Below are positions 44,979 to 53,345 of a stretch of DNA of 64,000 nucleotides, piece by piece (the stretch's first letter is position 1; every line of letters begins with the position of its first letter). Below the pieces are notes generated by a model, which saw only the letters and a list, made by a program, of their open reading frames with translations, was not told the DNA's origin and searched no databases. Source of the stretch: Acidobacteriota bacterium (lineage in GTDB: Bacteria; Acidobacteriota; Terriglobia; Terriglobales; Acidobacteriaceae). Where the stretch lies: positions 62,001 to 126,000 of the forward strand of contig QIBA01000037.1 of assembly GCA_003225175.1 (NCBI GenBank), read 5' to 3'. Position numbers and translations under genes: made by a program.

Positions 44979-45071
44979 GCCACTCTCGACCACTTTGACC
45001 ATCAATTCTACTGGTTCGACCACTTTCAACCACTTTGGACCACATCCTACGCCGAAGTGGTTGGATGTCAA
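44979..45071 (-). promoter_or_regulatory. mraZ promoter with an array of MraZ-type GTGG boxes
   Basis: On the minus strand TTGACA (45071-45066), a 16-bp spacer and TAGGAT (45049-45044) form a good sigma-70 promoter. Directly downstream are GTGGT at 45043-45039, 45033-45029 and 45023-45019, exactly 10 bp apart. A second group has ATGGT (45002-44998), GTGGT (44993-44989) and GTGGC (44983-44979). Several boxes read AAAGTGGT. MraZ is known to bind repeats of this kind at about 10-bp period. The transcript would have a 5' leader near 180 nt. Confidence 0.75.
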
Positions 45072-45177
45072 TGGCTTTTTTGAGGTGCTCGGCAGGGCGG
45101 GCGGCGGTAAGCCGCTGGGCAAGTGTCCCCAGACGCTAGCCGCAACGACAGAGTCCTACATCCAACATTGACGCACT

Positions 45178-45205
45178 CGGCGGCTACCGCCGCCCGCACT
45201 GTTCC
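45178..45205. repeat. Dispersed GCTACCGC-type repeat
   Basis: cggcggctaccgccgcccgc at 45178-45197 then actgttccg; the same family as 5601-5627 (cggcgactaccgccgcctgt, then actgtac), with which it shares cggcg-ctaccgccgcc-g-actgt. Confidence 0.6.
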
Positions 45206-45224
45206 GGGTGCTATCCTCCCAAAA

Positions 45225-46091
45225 ATGTATCAGCGGTCCAGCGTTATTCGTTTTGCAGAGTACGAAGCTGATCTGCGCAGCGGAGAACTTCGGCGGCAGG
45301 GGCACCGTCTCAAGCTGCAGGACAAACCTTTTCAAGTCCTGGCCGCGCTGCTGCAGCGTGCGGGAGAGGTGGTCACGCGCGAAGAGTTGCGGCAGAGCTT
45401 GTGGGCGGCAGATACGTTTGTCGACTTCGAGCATGGATTAAATACTGCTGTCAACAAGGTACGCGAGGCGCTTGGCGATTCGGCGAACAATCCACGATTC
45501 ATAGAAACGCTGCCGCGGCGGGGTTACCGTTTCATCGGGCCCATTAACCATTCCGGAATGACCGAAGCGGCTCCGGAGTCCCAGACAGAGGGCAAACATA
45601 CTGCGCCTCTGCCGTCCCCACCGCCCGCCTCGAAGGTACCTGACGGAGATCTACCTACAGCGCCACGCCCGGCGGCTCGCGGACTTTTGCTGCTTATCGA
45701 AGGCGCGTATTTAGTTTCTTACGTCAGCGCACTTCACTATCTTATCTGGGTGAGGATGCTGGCTCGCTTCAGTTTTGGGCCGACCCAATCGTTTACAATC
45801 ACTTCGCTGATTATCGTTTGGTCTGCATTAGGGTTGCCGTTGCGCTTCTACCTGTGTTCTGGCCTGGTCTTCGACTATCAGTTCTTAGGGCAGAAGTTTC
45901 GAAGAATTTTTCCCTTTTTGCTGCTGATCGATGAGGTCTGGTCAGCGATGGCGATCTTTATGGTTCCCAAAATCGGACTCGGGTTTGCTTTCGCGCTATT
46001 CGTGCTTGCCGTGTATTCACCGTTTGCTCAGCGAATGCTGGTGCGGATGGCATATCCGACGCAGTACCCGTCCGCGGTAGCGGCTGCTTGA
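45225..46091 (+). CDS. Membrane-anchored winged-helix (OmpR/CadC-type) transcriptional regulator
   Basis: 288 aa from ATG 45225; the frame opens earlier, at 45123, without supporting features. Residues about 5-105 are an OmpR-type DNA-binding winged helix: LKLQDKPFQVLAALLQRAGE, DFEHGLNTAVNKVREALGDS and FIETLPRRGYRFIGPI. A Pro-rich linker (about 110-150) leads to four to five transmembrane helices (GLLLLIEGAYLVSYVSALHY, IFPFLLLIDEVWSAMAIFMV, FAFALFVLAVYSPFAQ). CadC-like regulators sense the envelope directly. No receiver domain. Transcribed away from mraZ. The final codons (PSAVAAA) fall in a dispersed repeat. Confidence 0.82.
   Translation: MYQRSSVIRFAEYEADLRSGELRRQGHRLKLQDKPFQVLAALLQRAGEVVTREELRQSLWAADTFVDFEHGLNTAVNKVREALGDSANNPRFIETLPRRGYRFIGPINHSGMTEAAPESQTEGKHTAPLPSPPPASKVPDGDLPTAPRPAARGLLLLIEGAYLVSYVSALHYLIWVRMLARFSFGPTQSFTITSLIIVWSALGLPLRFYLCSGLVFDYQFLGQKFRRIFPFLLLIDEVWSAMAIFMVPKIGLGFAFALFVLAVYSPFAQRMLVRMAYPTQYPSAVAAA
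46066..46088. repeat. Dispersed GCTACCGC-type repeat at the end of the regulator gene
   Basis: Reverse complement agcagccgctaccgcggacg, then ggtact; compare gctaccgcgggcggtact at 28504. It encodes the last residues (PSAVAAA) of the winged-helix regulator. Confidence 0.6.
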
Positions 46092-46146
46092 ATATTTAGC
46101 AGTGTTGAAGACGTTTCACTCCTCCGCTAACGCGCAAGGTATTGAC

Positions 46147-47553
46147 CTACTCTATCAGCGCCTCGACCACGACCTCAGACGGCATTTCTTTCCCAAACTC
46201 GCCTTCCCATTTCGCGATTACAACGCTAGCCAGACAATTGCCGACGACGTTCACCGACGTTCGGGCCATGTCCATAAGCGCATCAATGCCGAGAATGATG
46301 TATACGGGCCACACTGGCAGGTTGAAGCTGCTGAGCGTTGCCATGAGGATCACCAGGCTTGCGCGTGGAACACCGGCAACGCCCTTGCTCGTTAGCATCA
46401 GCGTCACAACCAGGAGTATTTGCTCGGCCAGCGAGAGCGGATGATTGGCAGCTTGCGATACGAAGATTGCCGCTAGAGAAAGATAAAGCGTGCTGCCGTC
46501 GAGGTTGAAGCTATAACCCGTGGGAATCACAAAGGCGACGATCTGGCGAGGTACGCCGATCGCTTCCATTGCTTCCATCGCCCGTGGGAGTGCTGCCTCC
46601 GACGTGCTGGTCGCAAACGCGATGGTCGCCGGCTCTGCAACCGCATGCAAGAAACGACGCAGCGGAACGCGTGCAATCAGCGCCACCGGCAGCAGTACGA
46701 AGACAATGAATGCGATCAATGCCAAATACAACGTGCTCAGAAGTTTGAGTAAATTCGAGAGCACGCCGACGCCGAGTTGTCCAATCGTATAAGCAATCGC
46801 GGCCCCCACCGCTGGAGCCGCCAGATACATCACGATGTTCGTGAACTTAAACATCGTCTCGGAAAGGCTCTCAAAAAATGTCAGCAGCGGTCGGCGTTTT
46901 ATTTCGGGAAGCATTCCCAAAGCCAGTCCAAATATCAGGGCGAAGACGACCACTTGGAGCACCTGTCCTTCAGCCACTGACTTCGCGATATTCTCCGGAA
47001 AAACGTGCAGGATCAGATCGCTCGGCGTTTGCTTCTGCGGAACTGTCACAGTTGCCACTTGATCGGATGGAACGCGAACTCCCACGCCGGCTTTGGTGAT
47101 GTTGATTGCGCTCAGGCCGATTATGAGCGCCAGCGTTGTAATTACCTCAAAGTAGATGAGTGCCTTCAGCCCCATGCGTCCGACCTGCTTGAGATCTGAG
47201 TGCCCGGCGATGCCGACGACCAGCGTGCTGAAAATCAGTGGGGCAATGATGGCTTTAATCAATCGCAAAAAAATCTGTGTGATGACCTGCAGTGCGATTG
47301 CCTGTCGAGGAAACTCATGGCCAAAAATGCCGCCGATCACCATGGAGGCAAAGATCCAAGTCATGAGAGACCGACGCAGGGACGCGTAGATCAGCAGTGC
47401 TCCAACGAGCGCGCAGCGAGTGCTGCGGAGCAATGCTTCCGGTAACGGGCGGGCATGCGATATCAGAACAAAAATGAGAGCGAGGGCCGTCAAAACCAGC
47501 ACCGTCGCAAGCCAGATGCGTTGGTTAAAGAGGCCTTTCTTAGCGGTGGACAT
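46147..47553 (-). CDS. Dicarboxylate/amino acid:cation symporter (DAACS)
   Basis: 468 aa from ATG 47553; GTG at 47571 is an alternative. About eight membrane helices and two re-entrant loops. Family signatures: IFASMVIGGIFGHEFPRQ, the serine-rich hairpin TIAFATSTSEAALPRAMEAM, GYSFNLDGSTLYLSLAAIFV (the NxDG segment), and SKGVAGVPRASLVILMATLS. DctA/GltP/GltT proteins take up C4-dicarboxylates or glutamate/aspartate with H+ or Na+. Which one cannot be read here. Single gene. Confidence 0.95.
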   Translation of the reverse strand: MSTAKKGLFNQRIWLATVLVLTALALIFVLISHARPLPEALLRSTRCALVGALLIYASLRRSLMTWIFASMVIGGIFGHEFPRQAIALQVITQIFLRLIKAIIAPLIFSTLVVGIAGHSDLKQVGRMGLKALIYFEVITTLALIIGLSAINITKAGVGVRVPSDQVATVTVPQKQTPSDLILHVFPENIAKSVAEGQVLQVVVFALIFGLALGMLPEIKRRPLLTFFESLSETMFKFTNIVMYLAAPAVGAAIAYTIGQLGVGVLSNLLKLLSTLYLALIAFIVFVLLPVALIARVPLRRFLHAVAEPATIAFATSTSEAALPRAMEAMEAIGVPRQIVAFVIPTGYSFNLDGSTLYLSLAAIFVSQAANHPLSLAEQILLVVTLMLTSKGVAGVPRASLVILMATLSSFNLPVWPVYIILGIDALMDMARTSVNVVGNCLASVVIAKWEGEFGKEMPSEVVVEALIE

Positions 47554-48015
47554 CGAGGTGAAAGGTATCACGCGGAGAAGCTTCTAAGCTGATAGCTTCT
47601 GTGCTTGTAAGCTAAACAACAACTGCTAGATGCAAGAAACGCATCCCGAAACAAAGGAGCGGGACTAAATCGCGGGACAAACCATCCTCACGTTAAGGCA
47701 CGCCGGACGACAATCACTCCGCCGCTAAACGGTGTTCGCGGAGAGCGACTTCAGAAATCCCTTCCCGAATCCGTCCATGCGTTAGATCTGTGGATGCGAG
47801 GTTCTGATTTTCGTTTTGCTCTAATGCTCAGCAGCTTAGCCGCTCAGGAGCTAGAAGCTTCCTTTCGTGCTGCCTGCTACATGCACCTTGGTAATTGCCT
47901 CTTCTGAGTCGGACCCACCGAACCAGCCATGACTCTGGCATAACTAGCCTGTCAGAACCCGGGAAAGAAGCGCCACTCGGGCAAACCGAGAGGAGAGGAA
48001 GAGGCGATAAATTCC
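47554..48015. other. Divergent intergenic region
   Basis: About 460 bp between the symporter and the basic exported protein; no gene recognised. AGAAGCTTC occurs at both 47577-47585 and 47849-47857, and a hairpin CTCGG-GCAAA-CCGAG (47976-47990) lies just before the RBS of the plus-strand gene. The GGGCAAACC there resembles the opening of a c-di-GMP-I riboswitch but the rest does not fit. Confidence 0.4.
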
Positions 48016-48354
48016 ATGAAAAACAAGCTCATTGCGATTGCAATCACAGGACTGCTCACCGCCACAGCATTTGGTGACACCCCGTCCACAACCAAGAAAC
48101 CACTTACCATCCAGCAACGTAAGCACGATCAACAGGCCCGCATTCGCCAAGGCGTAAAGAGCGGCGAGCTCACCAAGAGCGAAGCGAAACATCTCGAAAA
48201 ACGAGAGCATGCTCTCAAGAAAGAAGAGCGTGAGATGCGCAAAGAGAACGGTGGCAAGCTAACGGCCGCAGACCGCGCAAAACTCAACCGGCAGCAGAAC
48301 CACATGTCGAAAGAGATTTATAAGGACAAGCACAATAAGCACAAGCACGGATAA
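48016..48354 (+). CDS. Small basic exported helical protein
   Basis: 112 aa. ATG at 48016 is preceded by GAGGAAGAGG. After a signal peptide (MKNKLIAIAITGLLTATAFG) the mature protein is highly charged and helical: RQGVKSGELTKSEAKHLEKR, EREMRKENGGKLTAADRAKL, ending KHNKHKHG. Motifs like 'GxxSGELTxxEAxxLExRE' are common in short periplasmic proteins of Acidobacteria and Proteobacteria without known function. His/Lys-rich tail might bind metal. Terminator 20 bp after the stop. Confidence 0.75.
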   Translation: MKNKLIAIAITGLLTATAFGDTPSTTKKPLTIQQRKHDQQARIRQGVKSGELTKSEAKHLEKREHALKKEEREMRKENGGKLTAADRAKLNRQQNHMSKEIYKDKHNKHKHG

Positions 48355-48374
48355 CTTTCACCACAACAACCAAA

Positions 48375-48394
48375 GGCCTCCGCTTGCGGAGGCC
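48375..48394. terminator. Bidirectional hairpin terminator between convergent genes
   Basis: GGCCTCCG-CTTG-CGGAGGCC, perfect 8-bp stem, with T-rich flank on the minus side (tttggttgttg) and cctgtcattt on the plus side. It separates the exported protein gene from the convergent PLP enzyme gene. Confidence 0.75.
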
Positions 48395-48424
48395 CCTGTC
48401 ATTTAACCCTCCTCACATTCGAGC

Positions 48425-49588
48425 TCAGATCGCGTTCAACGCCTGATCTAGATCAGCCACGATGTCTTCGACATCCTCGATTCCAACTGAAATGCGCACC
48501 ATACCATCTGAAAGACCGATCTCCGCACGTCCTTTTTCGCCCAGAGCTGCGTGAGTCATCGTCGCGGGATGCGAGATCAGTGTCTCCACTCCACCCAGCG
48601 ATTCGCCCAGCGAGCAGACGCGCACCTTACGCAGCATATTCTGCGCGTTCTGAAATGAGCCGGTCTCAAAAGTGATCATAGCCCCGAAGCCTGTCATCTG
48701 CTTCTTGGCCAGCTCGTGCTGCGGATGATCTGGCAGTCCAGGATAGAAAACTTTCTTCACCTTCTTGTGCCGATTCAGGAACCCAGCCACTTCCCTGCCG
48801 CTGCGATCGTGCTGGTCCATCCGCACAGCAAGCGTCTTCACGCCGCGCAACACCAGCCAGCACTCGAAGGGAGAAAGAATCCCTCCAGTACACTTTTGAA
48901 CAAACGCAAATGTCTCTCTGTGTTTTGGTTTCGTGCAGACGAGCACACCACCAAGTCCATCGCTGTGTCCATTGAGGAACTTCGTGGTGGAGTGCATCAC
49001 GATATCTGCGCCCAGCGCGATTGGCTTCTGGAAGTAGGGCGACATGAACGTATTATCCACTGACAGTTCGGCGCCATGAGCATGCGCGATGTTCGCAACC
49101 GCTGCGATGTCGGTAACGGTCATCAGAGGATTTGTAGGAGTCTCGATGTGTACAAGTTTGGTGTTGCGCCGAATCGCCTTTTCAACAGCCTTCGTGTTGG
49201 ACGTATCCACATAGGTGAACTCGAGGCCATAATTAGCCAATACCTGATTGAAGAGCCGCGGCACGCCGCCATAGACATTTGAACCACAAACGATGTGGTC
49301 ACCCGTCTTCATCATCGTAAGCATTGCGGTGATCGCCGCCATCCCGCTGGCGAAGACGTGCGCAGAAGTTCCCCGTTCGAGCGCTGCCAGGTTTTCTTCC
49401 AGCCGCGTGCGCGTCGGATTGGACACGCGCGCGTATTCGTATCCTTTGTTCTTGCCGATCTCTTCTTGAACATAAGTAGAAGTAGCGAAGATTGGAACCG
49501 TGACAGCGCCAGTGGAAGGATCGGGTTCTTGTCCAACGTGGATGGCGCGGGTAGCGAAACCGCGGTTGGGATTCTGGTTTTTGCTCAT
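48425..49588 (-). CDS. Cystathionine gamma-lyase/gamma-synthase (Cys/Met metabolism PLP enzyme)
   Basis: 387 aa. The Cys/Met PLP-enzyme pattern is complete: RNPNRGF-like start, AIHVGQEPDPSTGAVTVPIF, YEYARVSNPTRTRLEENLAA, SVDNTFMSPYFQKPIALGAD and the Schiff-base lysine in HSTTKFLNGHSDGLGG. The C-terminus is SLGESLGGVETLISHPATMT. Synthase, lyase or beta-lyase cannot be told apart by eye; the adjacent MccA-like gene upstream favours a gamma-lyase (MccB-like) in reverse transsulfuration. It is 288 bp downstream of that gene. Confidence 0.9.
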   Translation of the reverse strand: MSKNQNPNRGFATRAIHVGQEPDPSTGAVTVPIFATSTYVQEEIGKNKGYEYARVSNPTRTRLEENLAALERGTSAHVFASGMAAITAMLTMMKTGDHIVCGSNVYGGVPRLFNQVLANYGLEFTYVDTSNTKAVEKAIRRNTKLVHIETPTNPLMTVTDIAAVANIAHAHGAELSVDNTFMSPYFQKPIALGADIVMHSTTKFLNGHSDGLGGVLVCTKPKHRETFAFVQKCTGGILSPFECWLVLRGVKTLAVRMDQHDRSGREVAGFLNRHKKVKKVFYPGLPDHPQHELAKKQMTGFGAMITFETGSFQNAQNMLRKVRVCSLGESLGGVETLISHPATMTHAALGEKGRAEIGLSDGMVRISVGIEDVEDIVADLDQALNAI

Positions 49589-49876
49589 CGGGTTTCAGAA
49601 TAGCAGGCAAGAATGAACGAACACGGAGCACATGGAAGTCTCAGAGGAAACTCAACGGGACGAACACGAATTCAAAGGATCTAACGATTTACAGATCCAG
49701 ATCTGGGCGGTTTCGTAATCAATTGATCGGCGGATTGCAGTGATTCCACTGCAAAACCGCAGCGGTCATCAACCGACGAAACACAGATTCATGTTTCATC
49801 TGTCCGATCCATCGTATCCGTTCAATCTGTGTTCGAGCCGTTGACCTTCCCTCTGTTTCCTCTGTGTCCTCAGTGT
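49589..49876. other. Spacer between cysK-like and cystathionine lyase genes
   Basis: 288 bp. It holds degenerate text ccctctgtttcctctgtgtc (49850-49869) then ctcagtg, of the same kind as 'acagaggacacggagg' repeats common in Acidobacteria, and an inverted GCAGTG/CACTGC around 49737-49753. No SAM- or T-box-like riboswitch could be made out. Confidence 0.4.
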
Positions 49877-50824
49877 TCAAATTCCGCCATCGAAGATGTT
49901 CTTCGAGAGGTATCGCTCTGCGGCGTCGGGGATTACGGTCACCACGCGCTTGCCCTTGCCGAGCTGCTTAGCGATCTGCATGGCTGCAAAGACGTTTGCT
50001 CCTGAGCTCGAACCGCCCAAAACACCTTCCTTGCTCGCGAGGTCGCGTACCGTCGCGAAGGCATCATCATCGCAGACCATGATGATGGCGTCGCAGACCT
50101 TACGGTCGAAGGTCTTAGGAATGAAGCTCACGCCGATGCCTTCTACTTTATGCGGACCGGGGGGATTACCTTGCAGGATCGACCCCTGCGTCTCGACAGC
50201 GACAGTCTGAATCCTGGAATTTTTCTGCTTCATGAAGCGTGAGACACCGGAAAACGTTCCTCCAGTGCCGACCCCGATCACGACTGCGTCGATCTGGCCC
50301 TGCATCTGCTCATAAATCTCCAGCGCGGTGGTTTCATAATGGAACGCAGGATTAGCCTCGTTTTCAAACTGCAGAGCGATGAACGAGTCCGGGATCTTTG
50401 CGGCGATCTCGCGCGCCGTGGCGATGGCTCCTTGCATGCCTGCCGCGTCCGGCGTGCGAATCACTTCGGCCCCAAGCGCCGCCATCACTTTCATCTTTTC
50501 TTCTGAGAATCGCTCGGGAACGCAGACGATAACTCGATATCCCTTGTTCACACCGATGAGGGCAAGCCCAATGCCAGTGTTTCCCGCCGTGGCTTCGATG
50601 ATCGTGCTACCTGGGCGCAACCTGCCTTCACGTTCGGCGCGCGAGATCATGCCGATGGCGGCACGATCTTTCACACTGCCACCGGGGTTCAGGTATTCGA
50701 GTTTCGCGTAGATATCGGCGCCGCCGGGCGGGGCCATTCGCCGCAAATGCAACATGGGCGTTTCGCCGACGAGCTCAGTGATATTTTCCGCTACACGCAG
50801 GTGGACGGCCTCAGTTGTGCTCAT
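49877..50824 (-). CDS. Cysteine synthase / O-acetylserine-dependent cystathionine beta-synthase
   Basis: 315 aa. Fold-type II PLP enzyme: the PLP lysine is in LNPGGSVKDRAAIGM, the phosphate cup in GVGTGGTFSGVSRF, and the C-terminal NIFDGGI. The substrate loop reads EATAGNTGIGLAL, not the EPTSGNTG of typical CysK; this variant and the ending ERYLSKNIFD remind me of MccA (YrhA), which joins homocysteine to O-acetylserine. The downstream cystathionine-lyase-type gene fits a mccA-mccB pair making cysteine from methionine. Simple cysteine synthesis from sulfide is the alternative. Confidence 0.88.
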   Translation of the reverse strand: MSTTEAVHLRVAENITELVGETPMLHLRRMAPPGGADIYAKLEYLNPGGSVKDRAAIGMISRAEREGRLRPGSTIIEATAGNTGIGLALIGVNKGYRVIVCVPERFSEEKMKVMAALGAEVIRTPDAAGMQGAIATAREIAAKIPDSFIALQFENEANPAFHYETTALEIYEQMQGQIDAVVIGVGTGGTFSGVSRFMKQKNSRIQTVAVETQGSILQGNPPGPHKVEGIGVSFIPKTFDRKVCDAIIMVCDDDAFATVRDLASKEGVLGGSSSGANVFAAMQIAKQLGKGKRVVTVIPDAAERYLSKNIFDGGI

Positions 50825-50864
50825 CTGGTTTCATCTTAGCGCAACCGAGAGTTGTGAACGGGTC

Positions 50865-52037
50865 CTACTTCGAAGCCCGTGTCTGCTGTCCGGCGTAGTA
50901 GCCACTGCGCGTGCGAACTTGCAGGCGACCGTAACCGGGAGCATGGGCATCGACCTTCACCTGGCGGAATCCTCCCTGCTCTTGAGGACGGGTTGGACGG
51001 TAGTAGATGGAATATTGATTGCGGATATCGCGGGCGACAGCGCGCGCGATCTGGTCGACTTCGCCGAGATCTTTGGGAAAGAAGGAGACGCCACCAGTAT
51101 GCTGCGCCAGCGAATCGAGTGCGCGTCTCGCGCGTTTCTCACGCTCACCGCCTAGAATTCCGATGGTGTAAACCACGGGTCCGCTGTCATCCTGTACCCG
51201 GCGTACGGCTTGTTCGAGCGTATCTGTGCTCGCGTTGTCTTCACCGTCGGTGACTACGAGCAGAACCTTCTTTTCACGACGTCCCTTCTTCGCGAGGTAA
51301 TCGGCGGAGGCAACAACCGCATCGTAAAGTGCAGTTCCACCTCGGGAATCCACTTGCTGCAGGCCTTCCTGCATCTTTGCAACGTCACTTGTCAGGTCAG
51401 TGTCGATGATGGCTTCATCACTGAAATTCACGATGAAAACTTCATCTTCGGGATTGCTGCCTTTTACGAGATCCAGCGCAGCGGTATTAACCGCTTGGCG
51501 CTTGTCCCGCATCGAGCCGGAGTTGTCGATGAGGATTCCGAGTGAGACGGGAATATCTTCGCGAGTAAAACGCGTGATCTGCTGAGGTTGGCCGTCCTCA
51601 TACACGGTGAAATCGTTCTTGTTCAGGTTCGTTACTAAACGCGCGCGCTGATCAACGACTGTCGCGTGAAGCACCACTTCCTGCACCTGAACGCCAATGA
51701 GGAATCCACCATTCTTTGTTTTAGTGACTTCTCCACTCTTCTGGTTGGGGATATTTACGGTCTCGGATCCAACGGAGGGATTCACTGGAGCAAGCGCAGC
51801 TTCCTGAGAAATTGACTTTCCGGACTGGTCTTCCAGCGGAATACCCGCAGCATCGACGAGGATGCTATCTGTGCCCTCGCGGTGCACACCACTCGGTGCA
51901 CTGGATTGAGGGTGCGCAGCCTGATTCTGCGCGGCAGAAGGCTGAGCCGGCCGGCTCTGCTGCGGGATCGCCAGCGATGCAGAGAGAACCAGCAGGAACA
52001 GGGCTGTCGCGTAGGGCAGCTTATTCCGTAGAGGCAT
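50865..52037 (-). CDS. VWFA-related acidobacterial exported protein, second copy
   Basis: 390 aa from ATG 52037; the frame opens at 52088. A signal sequence (PLRNKLPYATALFLLVLSAS, then LAIPQQ) precedes a 60-70 residue Gln/Ser/Ala-rich stretch. A beta domain (VQEVVLHATVVDQRARLVTN, KNDFTVYEDGQPQQITRF) follows, then the von Willebrand A domain with MIDAS motif DNSGSM, continuing DEVFIVNFSDEA and LLVVTDGEDNAST. This domain architecture was named for Acidobacteria. Function unknown, probably adhesion or scaffolding. Starts inside the last codons of the upstream paralogue (17-bp overlap). Confidence 0.88.
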   Translation of the reverse strand: MPLRNKLPYATALFLLVLSASLAIPQQSRPAQPSAAQNQAAHPQSSAPSGVHREGTDSILVDAAGIPLEDQSGKSISQEAALAPVNPSVGSETVNIPNQKSGEVTKTKNGGFLIGVQVQEVVLHATVVDQRARLVTNLNKNDFTVYEDGQPQQITRFTREDIPVSLGILIDNSGSMRDKRQAVNTAALDLVKGSNPEDEVFIVNFSDEAIIDTDLTSDVAKMQEGLQQVDSRGGTALYDAVVASADYLAKKGRREKKVLLVVTDGEDNASTDTLEQAVRRVQDDSGPVVYTIGILGGEREKRARRALDSLAQHTGGVSFFPKDLGEVDQIARAVARDIRNQYSIYYRPTRPQEQGGFRQVKVDAHAPGYGRLQVRTRSGYYAGQQTRASK

Positions 52038-53127
52038 AATATCCAGTTTTAGCATGGACGGTGAGCGGCGGCAGACCCTTCGGTGCATTCAGCTTAACTT
52101 TAATTTTGCGCCACTTGCCATCGTGAGCTGCATTGGTTGGACGGTAACCAAGCACATATTGGTTGCGCAGCTCTACTCCAATCTTTGTCGCAACATCGGC
52201 CAGCTCATTCACATCGTCCACGCGGAACATGCGTCCGCCGGTGACGTCGGCTATTTCATTGAGAAGATAAGGCCCATAGCGCTCTTCCGGGGTGGCAGCG
52301 CCGTTGTCAAATAACCCGATGGCATAGACCTCCACATCGGCCTCTTTGACCAACGACTTGATCTCGCTGTCAGTATATCGGCTGCGGTTGTCACCGCCAT
52401 CAGAGATGATGAGCAGCGCTTTCTTCTCGTGATGCGCTGACTTCATCTTCTTCATACCCATGTAGATCGCGTCGAGAAGGGCCGTTCTTCCCTTTGCATT
52501 TGCAAACACGAGCTGGCTCTGAATATCTTCGATCGAATTAGTGAAATCCACCAAAAGTTCAGGTTTATCCGAGAAGCCGATCATGAAGAATTCGTCTTCG
52601 GGGTTCGCGGTCTTGAAGAACTCCACGACAGCCTGCTTGCTCTTTTCGATCTTGTTGCTCATGCTGCCGCTTAGATCGAAGATCACCCCAAGAGAAAGAG
52701 GCGCGTCTTCGCTGGAGAATGAGCGAATCTGCTGTCCTTGACTGCCTTCTGATAGCAGAAAGTTCTCGCGTTCAAGACCCGTTACAAGACGATTCATTGG
52801 ATCCGTGACGGTAACGGGCACAAGCACAAGATTTACATCGACCTTGATACGGCGATCCGTCGTCTTTAGACCAATCGAGGGTGTACCGACATCTGGACTT
52901 GCGACTGCGCTCGCAGGCTCTGCCTTTGCGCGAGGAGCGATGTGAACATCCGTGATATCGCCGGTGCCTTGGGCAAACGCTACAGCCGCGAAAACTAGAA
53001 GTAGTGCGAGAAAAGTGAAATGCAGCAGGGTTTTATAGGTTGACGCGGCGGCAGAAGGCGCCTGCCAATTGGTCGAACGCTTGCCGATCAGGGAAACAGA
53101 AACTGATGGCCCGCTGGTCCCGGGCAT
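52021..53127 (-). CDS. VWFA-related acidobacterial exported protein, first copy
   Basis: 368 aa from ATG 53127, preceded by TAGGGGTTGACC; the frame extends to 53199. The N-terminal signal helix (LHFTFLALLLVFAAVAFAQG) lies about 35 residues in. The same layout as the next gene: VDVNLVLVPVTVTDPMNRLV, RENFLLSEGSQGQQIRSF, then VWA domain with MIDAS DLSGSMSNKIEKSKQAV, FFMIGFSDKPELLVDF and LLIISDGGDNRSRYTDSE. C-terminal YVLGYRPTNAAHDGKWRKIK is also shared. A tandem duplication followed by divergence. Confidence 0.88.
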   Translation of the reverse strand: MPGTSGPSVSVSLIGKRSTNWQAPSAAASTYKTLLHFTFLALLLVFAAVAFAQGTGDITDVHIAPRAKAEPASAVASPDVGTPSIGLKTTDRRIKVDVNLVLVPVTVTDPMNRLVTGLERENFLLSEGSQGQQIRSFSSEDAPLSLGVIFDLSGSMSNKIEKSKQAVVEFFKTANPEDEFFMIGFSDKPELLVDFTNSIEDIQSQLVFANAKGRTALLDAIYMGMKKMKSAHHEKKALLIISDGGDNRSRYTDSEIKSLVKEADVEVYAIGLFDNGAATPEERYGPYLLNEIADVTGGRMFRVDDVNELADVATKIGVELRNQYVLGYRPTNAAHDGKWRKIKVKLNAPKGLPPLTVHAKTGYYASTE

Positions 53128-53345
53128 AAGGTCAACCCCTATATTTAGGCGAATAGTACCATAGGCCCGAAGCCAAATTGTCTTCGGGTTAGTGAGCAAT
53201 TCTCATTACTTAAGATGTGCTTCTCTCCGTAGATGGTTACCTGTCATCCACGCGCCGAAGTTCGCCTGATTGTTTTCGCCGTACTGATAAAATTCAACTG
53301 TCATAATTGACGAGTGAGGAGTTTTAGGGTCAACCGACCCGAGAG

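Larger units (their letters stand above)
44852..45224. other. Divergent regulatory region mraZ / winged-helix regulator
   Basis: 373 bp that must hold promoters in both directions. The mraZ promoter and GTGG boxes occupy 44979-45071. A dispersed repeat lies at 45178-45205, immediately ahead of the regulator gene. Confidence 0.6.

Noticed and set aside
47976-47990. GGGCAAACC suggesting a c-di-GMP-I riboswitch before the exported protein gene
   Set aside because: The following GNRA stem, ACGCAAAGCC and tetraloop-receptor parts of the riboswitch are missing; it is a plain short hairpin.
49589-49876. Possible SAM or T-box riboswitch upstream of the cystathionine enzyme gene
   Set aside because: None of the conserved motifs were found; the spacer is degenerate repeat text.
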